DNA from: a bacterium
Lineage (GTDB): Bacteria; Bacillota; Bacilli; Lactobacillales; Streptococcaceae
Direction of reading: 5' to 3'
Assembly: GCA_905221375.1 (NCBI GenBank)
Contig: CAJNCY010000005.1
Location: forward strand, 1-64,000
DNA length: 64,000 nucleotides
The translations under genes and the position numbers were made by a program. Numbering within the stretch: position 1 is the stretch's first letter; every line of letters starts with the position of its first letter. This document shows, one piece after another, positions 15,651 to 27,300 of this stretch. The notes below the pieces were generated by a model. It was not told the DNA's origin. It was given only the letters and a program-made list of their open reading frames with translations, and did no database searches.

Positions 15651-16454
15651 ATGACACAGGATTTACAGAAAAGAACCTTGTTTGCAGGGATTGCCCTGGC
15701 TATTTTCCTACCAATTTTAATGATTGGGGGACTCTTGCTGCAGATAGCAATTGGAATCATAGCCATGCTAGCCATGCATGAACTTTTGAAGATGAGAGGT
15801 CTAGAGACCATGACGATGGAGGGCCTCTTGACCCTCTTTGCCACCTTTGCCTTGACCATTCCCTTGGAGAATTACCTGACTTTTTTGCCAGTTGATGGGA
15901 ATGTGGTTGCATATAGTGTGTTGATTTCAATCATGTTAGGAACGACTGTTTTTAGCAAGTCCTATACGATTGAGGATGCTGTTTTCCCTCTGGCTATGAG
16001 CTTTTATGTAGGCTTTGGATTTAATGCTTTACTAGATGCTCGCGTTGCAGGTTTGGATAAGGCTCTCTTGGCCTTGTGTATCGTCTGGGCGACTGACAGT
16101 GGTGCCTATCTTGCTGGGATGAACTATGGGAAACGAAAATTAGCTCCGACGGTTTCTCCTAATAAAACCCTTGAGGGTGCCTTTGGTGGTATTTTAGGAG
16201 CAATTTTAGTAACCATTATCTTTATGATAGTTGACAGTACAGTTGCTCTTCCGTATGGAATTTACAAGATGTCAGTCTTTGCTATTTTCTTTAGCATTGC
16301 TGGACAATTTGGTGATTTACTAGAAAGTTCGATTAAGCGTCACTTTGGTGTCAAGGATTCTGGGAAATTTATCCCTGGACATGGTGGTGTTTTGGATCGT
16401 TTCGATAGTATGCTACTTGTATTTCCAATCATGCACTTATTTGGACTCTTTTAA
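15651..16454 (+). CDS. cdsA: Phosphatidate cytidylyltransferase
   Basis: A 267-residue integral membrane enzyme making CDP-diacylglycerol from CTP and phosphatidate, the branch point to phosphatidylglycerol and cardiolipin. About eight hydrophobic segments are visible. The signature at the C terminus runs from SSIKRHFGVKD to PGHGGVLDR. It begins eight bases after uppS with an AGGAGG site overlapping the uppS stop. Confidence 0.95.
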   Translation: MTQDLQKRTLFAGIALAIFLPILMIGGLLLQIAIGIIAMLAMHELLKMRGLETMTMEGLLTLFATFALTIPLENYLTFLPVDGNVVAYSVLISIMLGTTVFSKSYTIEDAVFPLAMSFYVGFGFNALLDARVAGLDKALLALCIVWATDSGAYLAGMNYGKRKLAPTVSPNKTLEGAFGGILGAILVTIIFMIVDSTVALPYGIYKMSVFAIFFSIAGQFGDLLESSIKRHFGVKDSGKFIPGHGGVLDRFDSMLLVFPIMHLFGLF

Positions 16455-16475
16455 TCAAAAGACGGAGGAAATACT

Positions 16476-17735
16476 ATGCTCGGAATTTTAACCTTTATTC
16501 TGGTTTTCGGGATTATTGTAGTGGTGCACGAGTTCGGGCACTTCTACTTTGCCAAGAAATCAGGAATTCTAGTGCGTGAATTTGCTATCGGTATGGGGCC
16601 TAAAATCTTTGCTCATATTGGCAAGGACGGGACGGCCTATACCATTCGGATCTTGCCTCTTGGGGGCTATGTTCGCATGGCCGGTTGGGGTGATGATACA
16701 ACTGAAATCAAGACAGGAACTCCTGTCAGTTTGACTCTTACTGATGATGGTAAGGTTAAACGCATCAATCTCTCAGGTAAAAAATTAGATCAAACAGCCC
16801 TCCCTATGCAGGTGACCCAGTTTGACTTTGAAGACAAGCTTTTTATCAAAGGATTGGTTCTGGAAGAAGAAAAAACATTTGCAGTGGATCACGATGCAAC
16901 GGTTGTGGAAGCAGATGGTACTGAGGTTCGGATTGCTCCCTTAGATGTTCAATATCAAAATGCGACTATATGGGGGAAACTCATTACTAACTTTGCAGGT
17001 CCTATGAACAACTTTATCTTAGGTGTCGTTGTTTTTTGGATTTTAATCTTTATGCAGGGTGGAGTCAGAGATGTTGAGACAAACAAGTTCCATGTTATGC
17101 CCCAAGGTGCCTTGGCCAAGGTAGGAGTGCCAGAGACGGCTCAGATTACCAAGATTGGTTCACATGAGATTAGCAACTGGGAAAGTTTGATCCAGGCTGT
17201 TGAAACAGAAACTAAAGGTAAGACGGCCCCAACCTTGGATGTGACTATTTCTGAAAAAGGGAGTGAAAAACAAGTCACTGTTACCCCAGAAGAAAATCAA
17301 GGTCGCTACCTTCTAGGTGTTCAACCGGGAATTAAGTCAGATTTTCTATCTATGTTTGTGGGTGGTTTTACAACCGCTGCTGATTCAGCTCTCAGAATTC
17401 TATCGGCTCTGAAAAATCTGATTTTCCAGCCGGATTTGAACAAGCTAGGTGGACCTGTTGCCATCTTTAAGGCAAGTAGTGATGCTGCTAAAAATGGAAT
17501 TGAGAACGTCTTGTACTTTTTGGCAATGATTTCCATCAATATTGGGATTTTTAATCTTATTCCGATTCCAGCTCTGGATGGTGGTAAGATTGTGCTCAAC
17601 ATCCTGGAAGCTATTCGCCGCAAACCATTGAAACAAGAAATTGAAACCTATGTCACCTTGGCCGGAGTGGTCATCATGGTTGTCTTGATGATTGCTGTGA
17701 CCTGGAATGACATTATGCGACTCTTTTTTAGATAA
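16476..17735 (+). CDS. rseP: Site-2 intramembrane metalloprotease RseP/Eep
   Basis: A 419-residue membrane protease. HEFGH (18-22) supplies the zinc-binding HExxH in the first membrane helix. The third ligand lies in PALDGGKI in the C-terminal helices, and a PDZ-like domain lies between. In streptococci and enterococci the orthologue Eep trims signal peptides, including those of small hydrophobic pheromones. That is relevant to the peptide-signalling locus elsewhere in this window, though no direct link is shown. Confidence 0.94.
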   Translation: MLGILTFILVFGIIVVVHEFGHFYFAKKSGILVREFAIGMGPKIFAHIGKDGTAYTIRILPLGGYVRMAGWGDDTTEIKTGTPVSLTLTDDGKVKRINLSGKKLDQTALPMQVTQFDFEDKLFIKGLVLEEEKTFAVDHDATVVEADGTEVRIAPLDVQYQNATIWGKLITNFAGPMNNFILGVVVFWILIFMQGGVRDVETNKFHVMPQGALAKVGVPETAQITKIGSHEISNWESLIQAVETETKGKTAPTLDVTISEKGSEKQVTVTPEENQGRYLLGVQPGIKSDFLSMFVGGFTTAADSALRILSALKNLIFQPDLNKLGGPVAIFKASSDAAKNGIENVLYFLAMISINIGIFNLIPIPALDGGKIVLNILEAIRRKPLKQEIETYVTLAGVVIMVVLMIAVTWNDIMRLFFR

Positions 17736-19601
<1,866 letters not shown>

Positions 19602-19616
19602 AAACTATAATCAGAA

Positions 19617-19660
19617 GAAAAACAAGGAAAAAATGTAACTAGTTTTTGCCTTGTTTTTTC
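19617..19660 (+). terminator. Terminator of the uppS-proS operon
   Basis: AAAACAAGG pairs with CCTTGTTTT, with an inner AAAAA/TTTTT stem, and is followed by a T tract. A TATAAT (about 19662) right after the hairpin is the likely -10 of the next gene. Confidence 0.8.
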
Positions 19661-19699
19661 TGTATAATGGGAAAAATGACTAGATAAAGAGGTAAATGT

Positions 19700-21079
19700 A
19701 TGCTAAGATTTCCAAAGGATTTTGTCTGGGGATCCTCCACTTCTGGACCACAAACAGAAGGGCGTGTAGCTGGTGACGGCAAGGGAGATAATCTCTGGGA
19801 TTACTGGTACCAAGTGGAGCCAAATCGTTACTATAATGGGATTGGTCCAGATAAGACATCGACTTTTTATGAAAATTGGGAACAGGATATTGAGCTTTTG
19901 TTAGAGACTGGTCACACAGCCTTTCGGACTTCTATTCAGTGGTCACGGATTTTTCCACAAGGCTGTGGAAAAGTCAACCCTCAAGGTGTGGATTTTTATC
20001 GTAAGGTTTTTGAGGCTATTAAGGCTAAGGGGATTCGTCTGTTAGTCAATCTCTACCACTTTGATTTGCCTTTTGCTCTTCAAGAAGCTGGTGATGGTTG
20101 GGAAAATAAGGCGACTGTCTCAGCCTATGAAGACTATGCTCGTTTTTGTTTTGAGACTTATGGAGATTTAGTGGACCAATGGATTACCTTTAACGAGCCC
20201 ATCGTTCCTGTAGAATTTGGTTATTTTTACGATGCCCATTATCCACATAAGGTGGATGCAGAGGCGGCCGTTAAAGTAGCTTATCATACACAATTGGCTA
20301 GCAGTCGGGCGGTTAAGGCCTGTCATGAACTCTTGCCTGAAGCTAAGATTGGGATTGTCTTAAACTTGACACCGGCTTATCCACGTAGCCAGCATCCTGC
20401 TGATGTCAAGGCAGCTCGCATTGCGGACCTTTTTCAGGCCCAATCTTTCTTAGATCCGTCTGTTTTGGGGACTTATCCACAGGAGTTGGTAGAAATCTTG
20501 CATGAACACGGTCTCTTGCCTGATGCCACAGAGGAAGAGTTGGAGCTCATTCGTGACAATACGGTGGATTTCCTTGGTGTTAACTACTATCAGCCTTTGC
20601 GTGTTATGGCGCCTCGATTTGCTAAGCATCCAGAGAGTCCACTCTTGCCCGAACATTTTTACGAGACTTATGTTATGCCTGGACGTAAAATCAATCCTCA
20701 CCGTGGCTGGGAAATTTATGAGCAAGGGATTTATGACATCGCCCAAAATATCAAGGAAAACTATGGCAATATCGAGTGGATGTTGACAGAGAATGGTATG
20801 GGTGTTGAAGGGGAAGAAAAATTCCGTCAAGATGGGATGATTAAAGATGATTACCGTATTGACTTTGTAAAAGGTCATCTGCGTGAACTTCACCGTGCCA
20901 TTGAAGACGGAGCCAACTGTAAAGGATACTTAATCTGGACCTTTATCGATTGCTGGTCATGGCTCAATAGTTATAAAAATCGCTATGGTTTGATTGAATT
21001 AGACCTGAAAACGCAAGAACGTCGTCTGAAAAAATCAGGGCACTGGTTCAAGGAACTAAGCGATAATAATGGATTTTAA
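19700..21079 (+). CDS. Glycoside hydrolase family 1 (probable 6-phospho-beta-glucosidase)
   Basis: A 459-residue GH1 TIM-barrel enzyme. The acid/base glutamate is in FNEP (near 165), the nucleophile glutamate in TENG (near 364), and the N terminus has the family signature FPKDFVWGSSTSGPQTEG. GH1 enzymes of streptococci usually split phosphorylated beta-glucosides brought in by PTS transporters. No PTS gene is adjacent, so phospho-specificity is inferred from the host group. It has its own promoter and terminator. Confidence 0.88.
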   Translation: MLRFPKDFVWGSSTSGPQTEGRVAGDGKGDNLWDYWYQVEPNRYYNGIGPDKTSTFYENWEQDIELLLETGHTAFRTSIQWSRIFPQGCGKVNPQGVDFYRKVFEAIKAKGIRLLVNLYHFDLPFALQEAGDGWENKATVSAYEDYARFCFETYGDLVDQWITFNEPIVPVEFGYFYDAHYPHKVDAEAAVKVAYHTQLASSRAVKACHELLPEAKIGIVLNLTPAYPRSQHPADVKAARIADLFQAQSFLDPSVLGTYPQELVEILHEHGLLPDATEEELELIRDNTVDFLGVNYYQPLRVMAPRFAKHPESPLLPEHFYETYVMPGRKINPHRGWEIYEQGIYDIAQNIKENYGNIEWMLTENGMGVEGEEKFRQDGMIKDDYRIDFVKGHLRELHRAIEDGANCKGYLIWTFIDCWSWLNSYKNRYGLIELDLKTQERRLKKSGHWFKELSDNNGF

Positions 21080-21120
21080 AAAAGACTCTGACTAATTGTC
21101 CTAATTGGTCAGAGTTTTTT
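21078..21120 (+). terminator. Terminator after the GH1 gene
   Basis: GACTCTGAC/GTCAGAGT with extended pairing through AATTG, followed by six T. Confidence 0.85.
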
Positions 21121-21141
21121 ACTTACAGGAGCTTAATTTGA

Positions 21142-21270
21142 ACTATACCAATTTTTACTCTTGACAAGTGAGAGAAACAAGTATATACTGTTTTTGCTGG
21201 TTCTATAAAAGAGGAATCAGACTATACCAATTTTAAGGAGAAAGCACAGCTGGTCTGTGTCGTATATACT
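21142..21270 (+). promoter_or_regulatory. glmS promoter, paired putative GntR/NagR operators and leader
   Basis: TTGACA (21161) and TATACT (21184) are 17 bases apart. The sequence ACTATACCAATTTT occurs twice, at 21142-21155 just before the -35 and at 21221-21234 beside the ribosome-binding site. Its complement, ATTGGTATAGT, resembles NagR/GntR half-sites, and NagR controls glmS in S. mutans. AAGGAG (21235-21240) is 30 bases from the ATG, far more than usual. A small hairpin GCACAG/CTGTGT (21244-21260) sits between, and would shorten the gap if folded. Confidence 0.6.
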
Positions 21271-23079
21271 ATGTGTGGAATTGTTGGTGTTGTTGGAAAC
21301 ACAAATGCAACTGATATTTTGATTCAAGGGCTTGAAAAACTCGAATACCGTGGCTATGATTCTGCGGGGATTTTTGTCCTAGGTGGTGCTGAAAATCACC
21401 TGGTTAAGGCGGTTGGCCGTATTGCAGAATTGTCTGCTAAGACAGCTGGTGTTGAGGGAACAACTGGTATTGGACATACTCGTTGGGCAACTCACGGAAA
21501 ACCAACTGAAGACAATGCTCACCCACATCGCTCTGAGACAGAACGTTTTGTCTTGGTTCACAATGGGGTGATTGAGAACTACCTTGAAATCAAGGAAGAA
21601 TACCTTGCAGGTCACCACTTCAAAGGGCAAACAGATACGGAAATTGCCGTTCACTTGATTGGAAAATTTGCAGAAGAAGATGGCTTGTCAGTTCTTGAAG
21701 CCTTCAAAAAAGCCCTTCACATCATCCGTGGTTCTTATGCCTTTGCCTTGGTTGACTCACAAACTCCGGAAGTCATCTACGTGGCTAAAAATAAATCACC
21801 ACTCTTGATTGGTCTTGGGGAAGGTTATAACATGGTCTGCTCAGATGCTATGGCTATGATTCGTGAAACCAACCAATACATGGAAATTCATGACCAAGAG
21901 TTGGTAATCGTCAAGGCTGATAGTGTGGAAGTTCAAGACTATGATGGCAATAGTCGTGAGCGTGCTAGCTACACTGCTGAACTTGACTTGTCAGATATCG
22001 GTAAGGGAACTTATCCTTACTACATGCTCAAGGAAATCGATGAGCAACCAACGGTGATGCGTAAACTTATCCAAGCCTACACAGATGAGGCTGGTCAAGT
22101 TGTTGTAGACCCAGCTATTATCAAGGCCGTTCAAGACGCAGACCGCATCTACATTCTTGCAGCTGGAACATCTTACCACGCAGGATTTGCTTCTAAGAAG
22201 ATGCTGGAAGAATTGACAGATACACCAGTTGAACTTGGAATCTCATCTGAGTGGGGCTACGGTATGCCACTTCTCAGCAAGAAACCACTTTTCATCTTTA
22301 TCAGCCAGTCTGGTGAAACAGCGGATAGCCGTCAAGTTTTGGTCAAGGCTAATGAAATGGGAATCCCAAGCTTGACAGTGACAAACGTACCAGGTTCAAC
22401 CCTTTCACGTGAAGCCAACCATACCATGCTTCTTCACGCAGGTCCTGAAATTGCTGTGGCATCAACTAAAGCCTATACAGCACAAATCGCAGCCCTTGCC
22501 TTCCTGGCAAAAGCAGTCGGAGAAGCAAATGGCAATGCTAAAGCGCAAGCCTTTGACCTGGTGCATGAGTTGTCAATCGTAGCTCAGTCTATCGAATCAA
22601 CTCTTTCAGAGAAAGAAACCATCGAAGCCAAGGTTCGTGAGCTTCTTGAAACAACTCGCAACGCCTTTTACATCGGACGTGGTCAAGATTACTACGTAGC
22701 TATGGAAGCAAGTCTCAAACTTAAAGAGATTTCTTATATCCAGTGTGAAGGCTTTGCGGCAGGAGAACTCAAGCACGGTACCATTGCCTTGATTGAAGAA
22801 GGAACGCCTGTTTTGGCCCTCTTGTCAGATCCAGTCCTTGCCAACCACACTCGTGGAAATATCCAAGAGGTGGCAGCCCGTGGTGCCAAAGTCCTCACTA
22901 TCGCAGAAGAAAATGTTGCCAAAGAGACAGACGATATCGTTCTTACGACCGTCCACCCTTACCTCTCACCAATTTCAATGGTCGTACCAACACAATTGGT
23001 CGCTTACTTTGCAACCCTTCACCGTGGTCTTGATGTGGATAAACCACGTAACCTTGCTAAGTCAGTAACGGTAGAATAA
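21271..23079 (+). CDS. glmS: Glutamine-fructose-6-phosphate aminotransferase
   Basis: A 602-residue enzyme making glucosamine-6-phosphate from fructose-6-phosphate and glutamine, the entry step to cell-wall amino sugars. The start is fixed by the invariant N-terminal Cys2 (MCGIVGVVG), which becomes the catalytic nucleophile. An N-terminal amidotransferase domain (about 1-220) is followed by two SIS isomerase domains and the C-terminal [11 protein letters not shown]. Regulation by amino-sugar supply is suggested by the operator-like repeats upstream. Confidence 0.97.
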   Translation: MCGIVGVVGNTNATDILIQGLEKLEYRGYDSAGIFVLGGAENHLVKAVGRIAELSAKTAGVEGTTGIGHTRWATHGKPTEDNAHPHRSETERFVLVHNGVIENYLEIKEEYLAGHHFKGQTDTEIAVHLIGKFAEEDGLSVLEAFKKALHIIRGSYAFALVDSQTPEVIYVAKNKSPLLIGLGEGYNMVCSDAMAMIRETNQYMEIHDQELVIVKADSVEVQDYDGNSRERASYTAELDLSDIGKGTYPYYMLKEIDEQPTVMRKLIQAYTDEAGQVVVDPAIIKAVQDADRIYILAAGTSYHAGFASKKMLEELTDTPVELGISSEWGYGMPLLSKKPLFIFISQSGETADSRQVLVKANEMGIPSLTVTNVPGSTLSREANHTMLLHAGPEIAVASTKAYTAQIAALAFLAKAVGEANGNAKAQAFDLVHELSIVAQSIESTLSEKETIEAKVRELLETTRNAFYIGRGQDYYVAMEASLKLKEISYIQCEGFAAGELKHGTIALIEEGTPVLALLSDPVLANHTRGNIQEVAARGAKVLTIAEENVAKETDDIVLTTVHPYLSPISMVVPTQLVAYFATLHRGLDVDKPRNLAKSVTVE

Positions 23080-23082
23080 GCT

Positions 23083-23112
23083 AAAAAAAGTCTAGTTATC
23101 TAGGCTTTTTCT
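23083..23112 (+). terminator. glmS terminator
   Basis: AAGTCTAG/CTAGGCTT around TTAT, followed by a T tract. Confidence 0.8.
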
Positions 23113-23126
23113 TGTGAGCAAATTGG

Positions 23127-23155
23127 TTGCTTGTACTCAAGATTCGTGTTAGAAT
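23127..23155 (+). promoter_or_regulatory. Promoter of the LLM oxidoreductase gene
   Basis: TTGCTT (23127) and TAGAAT (23150) are 17 bases apart, with a TGT extension before the -10. Confidence 0.6.
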
Positions 23156-23198
23156 AATTTTTCAAATTGAAGGACAGAGGTAGACAGGGAGAATCATA

Positions 23199-24248
23199 AT
23201 GGTAGAATTGGGAATTTCAACATTTGGGGAAACAACGGAGCTTGAAGGGACTGGACAGACTTACAGTCATGCCGAACGTATTCGCCAGTTGGTGGCAGAA
23301 ATTGAACTGGCTGACAAGGTTGGTTTGGATGTATATGGGATTGGTGAGCATCATCGAGCGGATTTTGCGGTATCTGCGCCAGAGATTGTCCTGGCAGCTG
23401 GGGCAGTCAATACCAAGAAAATCCGTTTGACCAGCGCAGTTAGCATCCTCTCAAGTATGGATCCGATTCGCTTGTTCCAACAGTATGCCACTATTGATGC
23501 TTTGTCAAATGGACGAGCGGAGATTATGGCTGGAAGGGGTTCTTTCACGGAATCTTTTCCCTTGTTTGGATATGATTTGAAAGACTACGAAGCCCTCTTT
23601 GATGAGAAATTAGACTTGCTTCAGTTAGTCAATGAAAAGACCAAGTTAGACTGGCAAGGTCGCTTGACCCAAACAATTTCTGGAAAAGAAGTTTATCCTC
23701 GTCCAGTTCAGGACAAATTACCCTTGTGGATAGCGACAGGTGGTCATGTCGAATCAACAGTGAAGATTGCTCAGGCAGGCCTACCGATTGTCTATGCCAT
23801 TATTGGTGGCAATCCTAGTTATTTTAAAAAGTTGATTCAGGCTTATCGTGAGATTGGGAGCGAAGCGGGTTATGCTAGTCAGGAACTAAAGGTTGGGGCC
23901 CATTCTTGGGGTTGGATTGCTGAAGATGGCGAGCAGGCTGTAAAAGATTATTTCCATCCGACCAAGCAAGTGGTGGATGCTATTTCCAAAGACCGTCCGC
24001 ACTGGCAGGAATTGAGTTATGAGCAATATTTGGAGCAAGTTGGGCCAAATGGTGCTATGTTTGTGGGCAATCCAGATCAGGTGGCCGAAAAATTGATTCG
24101 CATGATAGATGATCTAGGTTTGGACCGCTTCATGCTCCATCTACCGCTTGGTTCTATGCCTCATGACCAGGTTCTGAGAGCTATTGAACTCTTCGGAACA
24201 CAAGTTGCATCCAAAGTCCGGGCTTATTTTGCCATGAAAGAGGCTTAA
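23199..24248 (+). CDS. LLM class flavin-dependent oxidoreductase (luciferase-like)
   Basis: A 349-residue protein with a luciferase-like TIM barrel. YGIGEHHRADFAVSAP and the RAEIMAGRGSFTESFPLFG segment belong to the flavin-binding part of the COG2141 group. It probably uses reduced FMN supplied by a separate reductase. Natural substrate is unknown in streptococci. It stands alone, flanked by terminators on both sides. Confidence 0.85.
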   Translation: MVELGISTFGETTELEGTGQTYSHAERIRQLVAEIELADKVGLDVYGIGEHHRADFAVSAPEIVLAAGAVNTKKIRLTSAVSILSSMDPIRLFQQYATIDALSNGRAEIMAGRGSFTESFPLFGYDLKDYEALFDEKLDLLQLVNEKTKLDWQGRLTQTISGKEVYPRPVQDKLPLWIATGGHVESTVKIAQAGLPIVYAIIGGNPSYFKKLIQAYREIGSEAGYASQELKVGAHSWGWIAEDGEQAVKDYFHPTKQVVDAISKDRPHWQELSYEQYLEQVGPNGAMFVGNPDQVAEKLIRMIDDLGLDRFMLHLPLGSMPHDQVLRAIELFGTQVASKVRAYFAMKEA

Positions 24249-24298
24249 TAAAAAATACTAATCAAATGTATTATAACCACAAATATTGTACAAAAATT

Positions 24299-24333
24299 AA
24301 TCCCCCGAGCTATAATGCTTGGGGGATTTTTCT
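24299..24333. terminator. Bidirectional terminator between the LLM gene and spuA
   Basis: AATCCCCCGAGC/GCTTGGGGGATT around a seven-base loop with a T tract on the plus side and A-rich sequence on the other. It can serve the two convergent genes. Confidence 0.85.
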
Positions 24334-24347
24334 ATAGGAGGGCTAGT

Positions 24348-27300
24348 TTAGTTCTCTTTTTTGTTTTTTAGCAAGAAACCGAGACCTAGGAGTGCAAGGA
24401 GGCTGATTCCTGCAAACAGGAGTTTGTTATCGTTTTTGGTTCCTGTATTTGGAAGTTCAGCTTGTTTAGCTGGAGTTGCAGGTATATTTTCCTTGTTAGA
24501 GTTATCTACCGATTCGTTTCGAACAGCTTCACTTACAGATGATGCTTGTGCTTCTTGTGCTGGTTGTTCAGCTTGTGAATCAGTTGTAGCTTGGCTAGGT
24601 TTATTTTCTGCATCAGCTACTTTTGTATCTGGTTTAGTAGAATCAGGTTTAGCTTGTGGAGCTGGATCTGTATTTTGATGTTCAGGTTTGTTTAATCGAT
24701 TTGGAATATCGCTTGTACTGTGCTCTTGACCTTGACCTTGACCTTGTTCTTGTCTAGAATTTGAAAGGTCAAATTCTGGTTTATCTTTCATAGCTGGACG
24801 GCTTTGAGAGACTCGAAGAACAGTAGCTGTAAGGGCATTCAATTTCAAGCCTTTTTCAGTCCATTCAAGTCCTTGAGGGTTGGCAATTCCGACTGGCCCT
24901 GCTTGGTTTTCATCTGCTAAAACTTCAGCATTTCTGAGGTGGGCAAAGGCAGTTCCCAAATTAAATTCGCGAGCTTTTTCATCCGCATTGACAAAGACTG
25001 CGTAGATATCACCGTTTGGAGCAGTAATTTGGTAGCCAATTACTACATCCTCTTTTTCTACACCATTTTGACCTGGGACAGTGATGAGGTGGACACGGTC
25101 TTTGATATCTTGAAGACTCTTAAGTCGGAAGGCATCTGTAGATTGACGAAGGGCAATCAACCCTTTCATATAGTCACGGCTCTTGACATTTTCAGGATAT
25201 GCTTTTCCATCTGTAGCCTTAGTCCAGTCAAACTTGTTAATAGCATCACTCGAATCGTAAGAGTCATGGATGAAGTAAGGATAGTCAAACGGATTGCCGT
25301 CCTTATCACGCAACAAGTGAGATTTGTTTGGTTGTTTGTCCTCTGCTACTGGAGTCTTGTAGGCTGGGTCACGGAATTGTTTGGTGCGACCATATTCCTG
25401 ACCAGAGTGGATAAATGGAGTTCCTTGAGCTGTCAAGACCATGAGATTTCCAAGTCGCAAACGACGGTGGATTTCAGCATAGTTCTCGGCCTTGCTTGGG
25501 TCTTTTTTAATAGACTGAGCGATGATGTCAAAGAGGGTCAAGTTATCATGGGCTGCGATGTATTGGATGACATCTCCAGGGCTGTCAGCTTCAAAGTTGG
25601 TTGGTTGAGCAATGAGATTTTTGAAGATAGTGTTGATATCACGCTTGCCACCTGTGATAAAGGCAGGTTGACCTTCGTTTGGATAACCAGACTTGAGGTT
25701 GTTACGGATGTCATCTGAGAAGACAGCGACAGTATCGGTATGTTTCATCCAATCTTGGTCAGCAGCTTTAGTAGGCATATTTTCATCACCAGCATAGGTT
25801 CTCCAACCTTCACCCAGCATGATGAGGTTTGGATTGAGGGCGCGTGCAGCCTTGTAAGCTTCTTCGATAGAAGCGGCATCATGGTCTCCCATCATATCGA
25901 AGCGGAATCCATCTACTTTGTAGGTATCAACTAGGTATTTGATAGAGTCAACTAGGAGCCGTTTGGTCATATGGTGGGTTGTCCCCAAACGTCCACCACC
26001 AAAGCTAGTTCGAGGTGTCCCATCAGCATCCATAAAGTGATAGTAGTTTGGTTCCAAATCTTCAAAGATATCGACCTTGGCTGTATGGTTATAAACGACA
26101 TCTAGGATAGCTCCCATGCCACGTTTGTGGATCTCGTTGATGAGGTTTTTAAACTCTGCGATTCGTTTTTCTGGATTTTTAGGATCGCTTGAGTACATAC
26201 CAGTCAATGAGAAGTAGTTTTGAGGATCATATCCCCAGTTATAGTTGCTGTTGCTTGAAGCATAGTCAGACAAGCGTTCATGGTTCTTCAATTCATTGAC
26301 AAAGTAGTAAGACAAGACTGGAAGGAGCTGGATGTGGGTTACACCCAAGTCTTTGAGGTAGTCTAGTTTTTCGATAAAGGCTTCAAAGGTACCAAATGGT
26401 TTGGTCAAGTCTTTTGCAATGGCAGGATCTGAAGTGAAGTCACGAACATGTGCTTCGTAGATAACGGCGTCTTCACGAGTCTTGAAGTTGTGAATCTTAC
26501 CATAAGTCAAGTCTTGAGGTCCTAGTTTAGCTGGATTTACAAAGGCGGCTTTAGCCACTTTATGGGCATCGTCGATCTTGGCATCATCACTATTCCAAGC
26601 AGCGAGGGATTTAGCGTAAGGATCGAGTGCAAGAACAGTTTTACCCTGACGCTCGATTTGGTATTGATAATAGTATCCGGTGAAATCTGTGATTCCTAAT
26701 TTATTTGTGCTATCTAGAGTTTGTTTCCAAGTTCCTCTTTCCCCTTTTTCAAGAGCGACAGTTCCAACTACTTTGTCAGGGTCATTCTTGTCGTAGACAA
26801 CAACAGAAACCTTATCAGCGCTTGGCGACCAAAGGGTTAAATCAACTTGTTTTCCTTCTTCTTTTAGGTCAGCTCCAAGTTTGCCATCATAGCTGTATGT
26901 TTCATCTTTAAGGCGCCAGCTTGTTTTGGTAGTGAATTGGTCGGAATTGTAGCTAACAGTATATGGATGTTTTGTGTCAGAGAAATCTCCGCTGTAAGTC
27001 ACTTTCTTACCAGCTTCGTCGATTGCAACATCGGTAATAGTTATCTTGTTTCCTAGGTGATTAGTGATGTTGGAGTGCTTGAGGATATCTTCTTTTTTAG
27101 CACCGACCAGTGTTGAAAAGCTACTTTCAATGCTAGAAGTTCCTACGTGCTGAGCCCCTGTCATGCGGATATCATGGACATAGTATGGATTTGTGTAAAT
27201 CGTTTCATCATCATCTTTTAGGAAAATTTGGCTATGATTTTTCAAATCTGTGAACTTATAATCTTCTTTACGGATTTTCACATCGTCTCCTTGTTTCTTT

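Noticed and set aside
24939..25718. A 259-codon plus-strand frame antisense to spuA
   Set aside because: It is the complement of the conserved GH13 coding sequence, with no start signals or recognisable domain.
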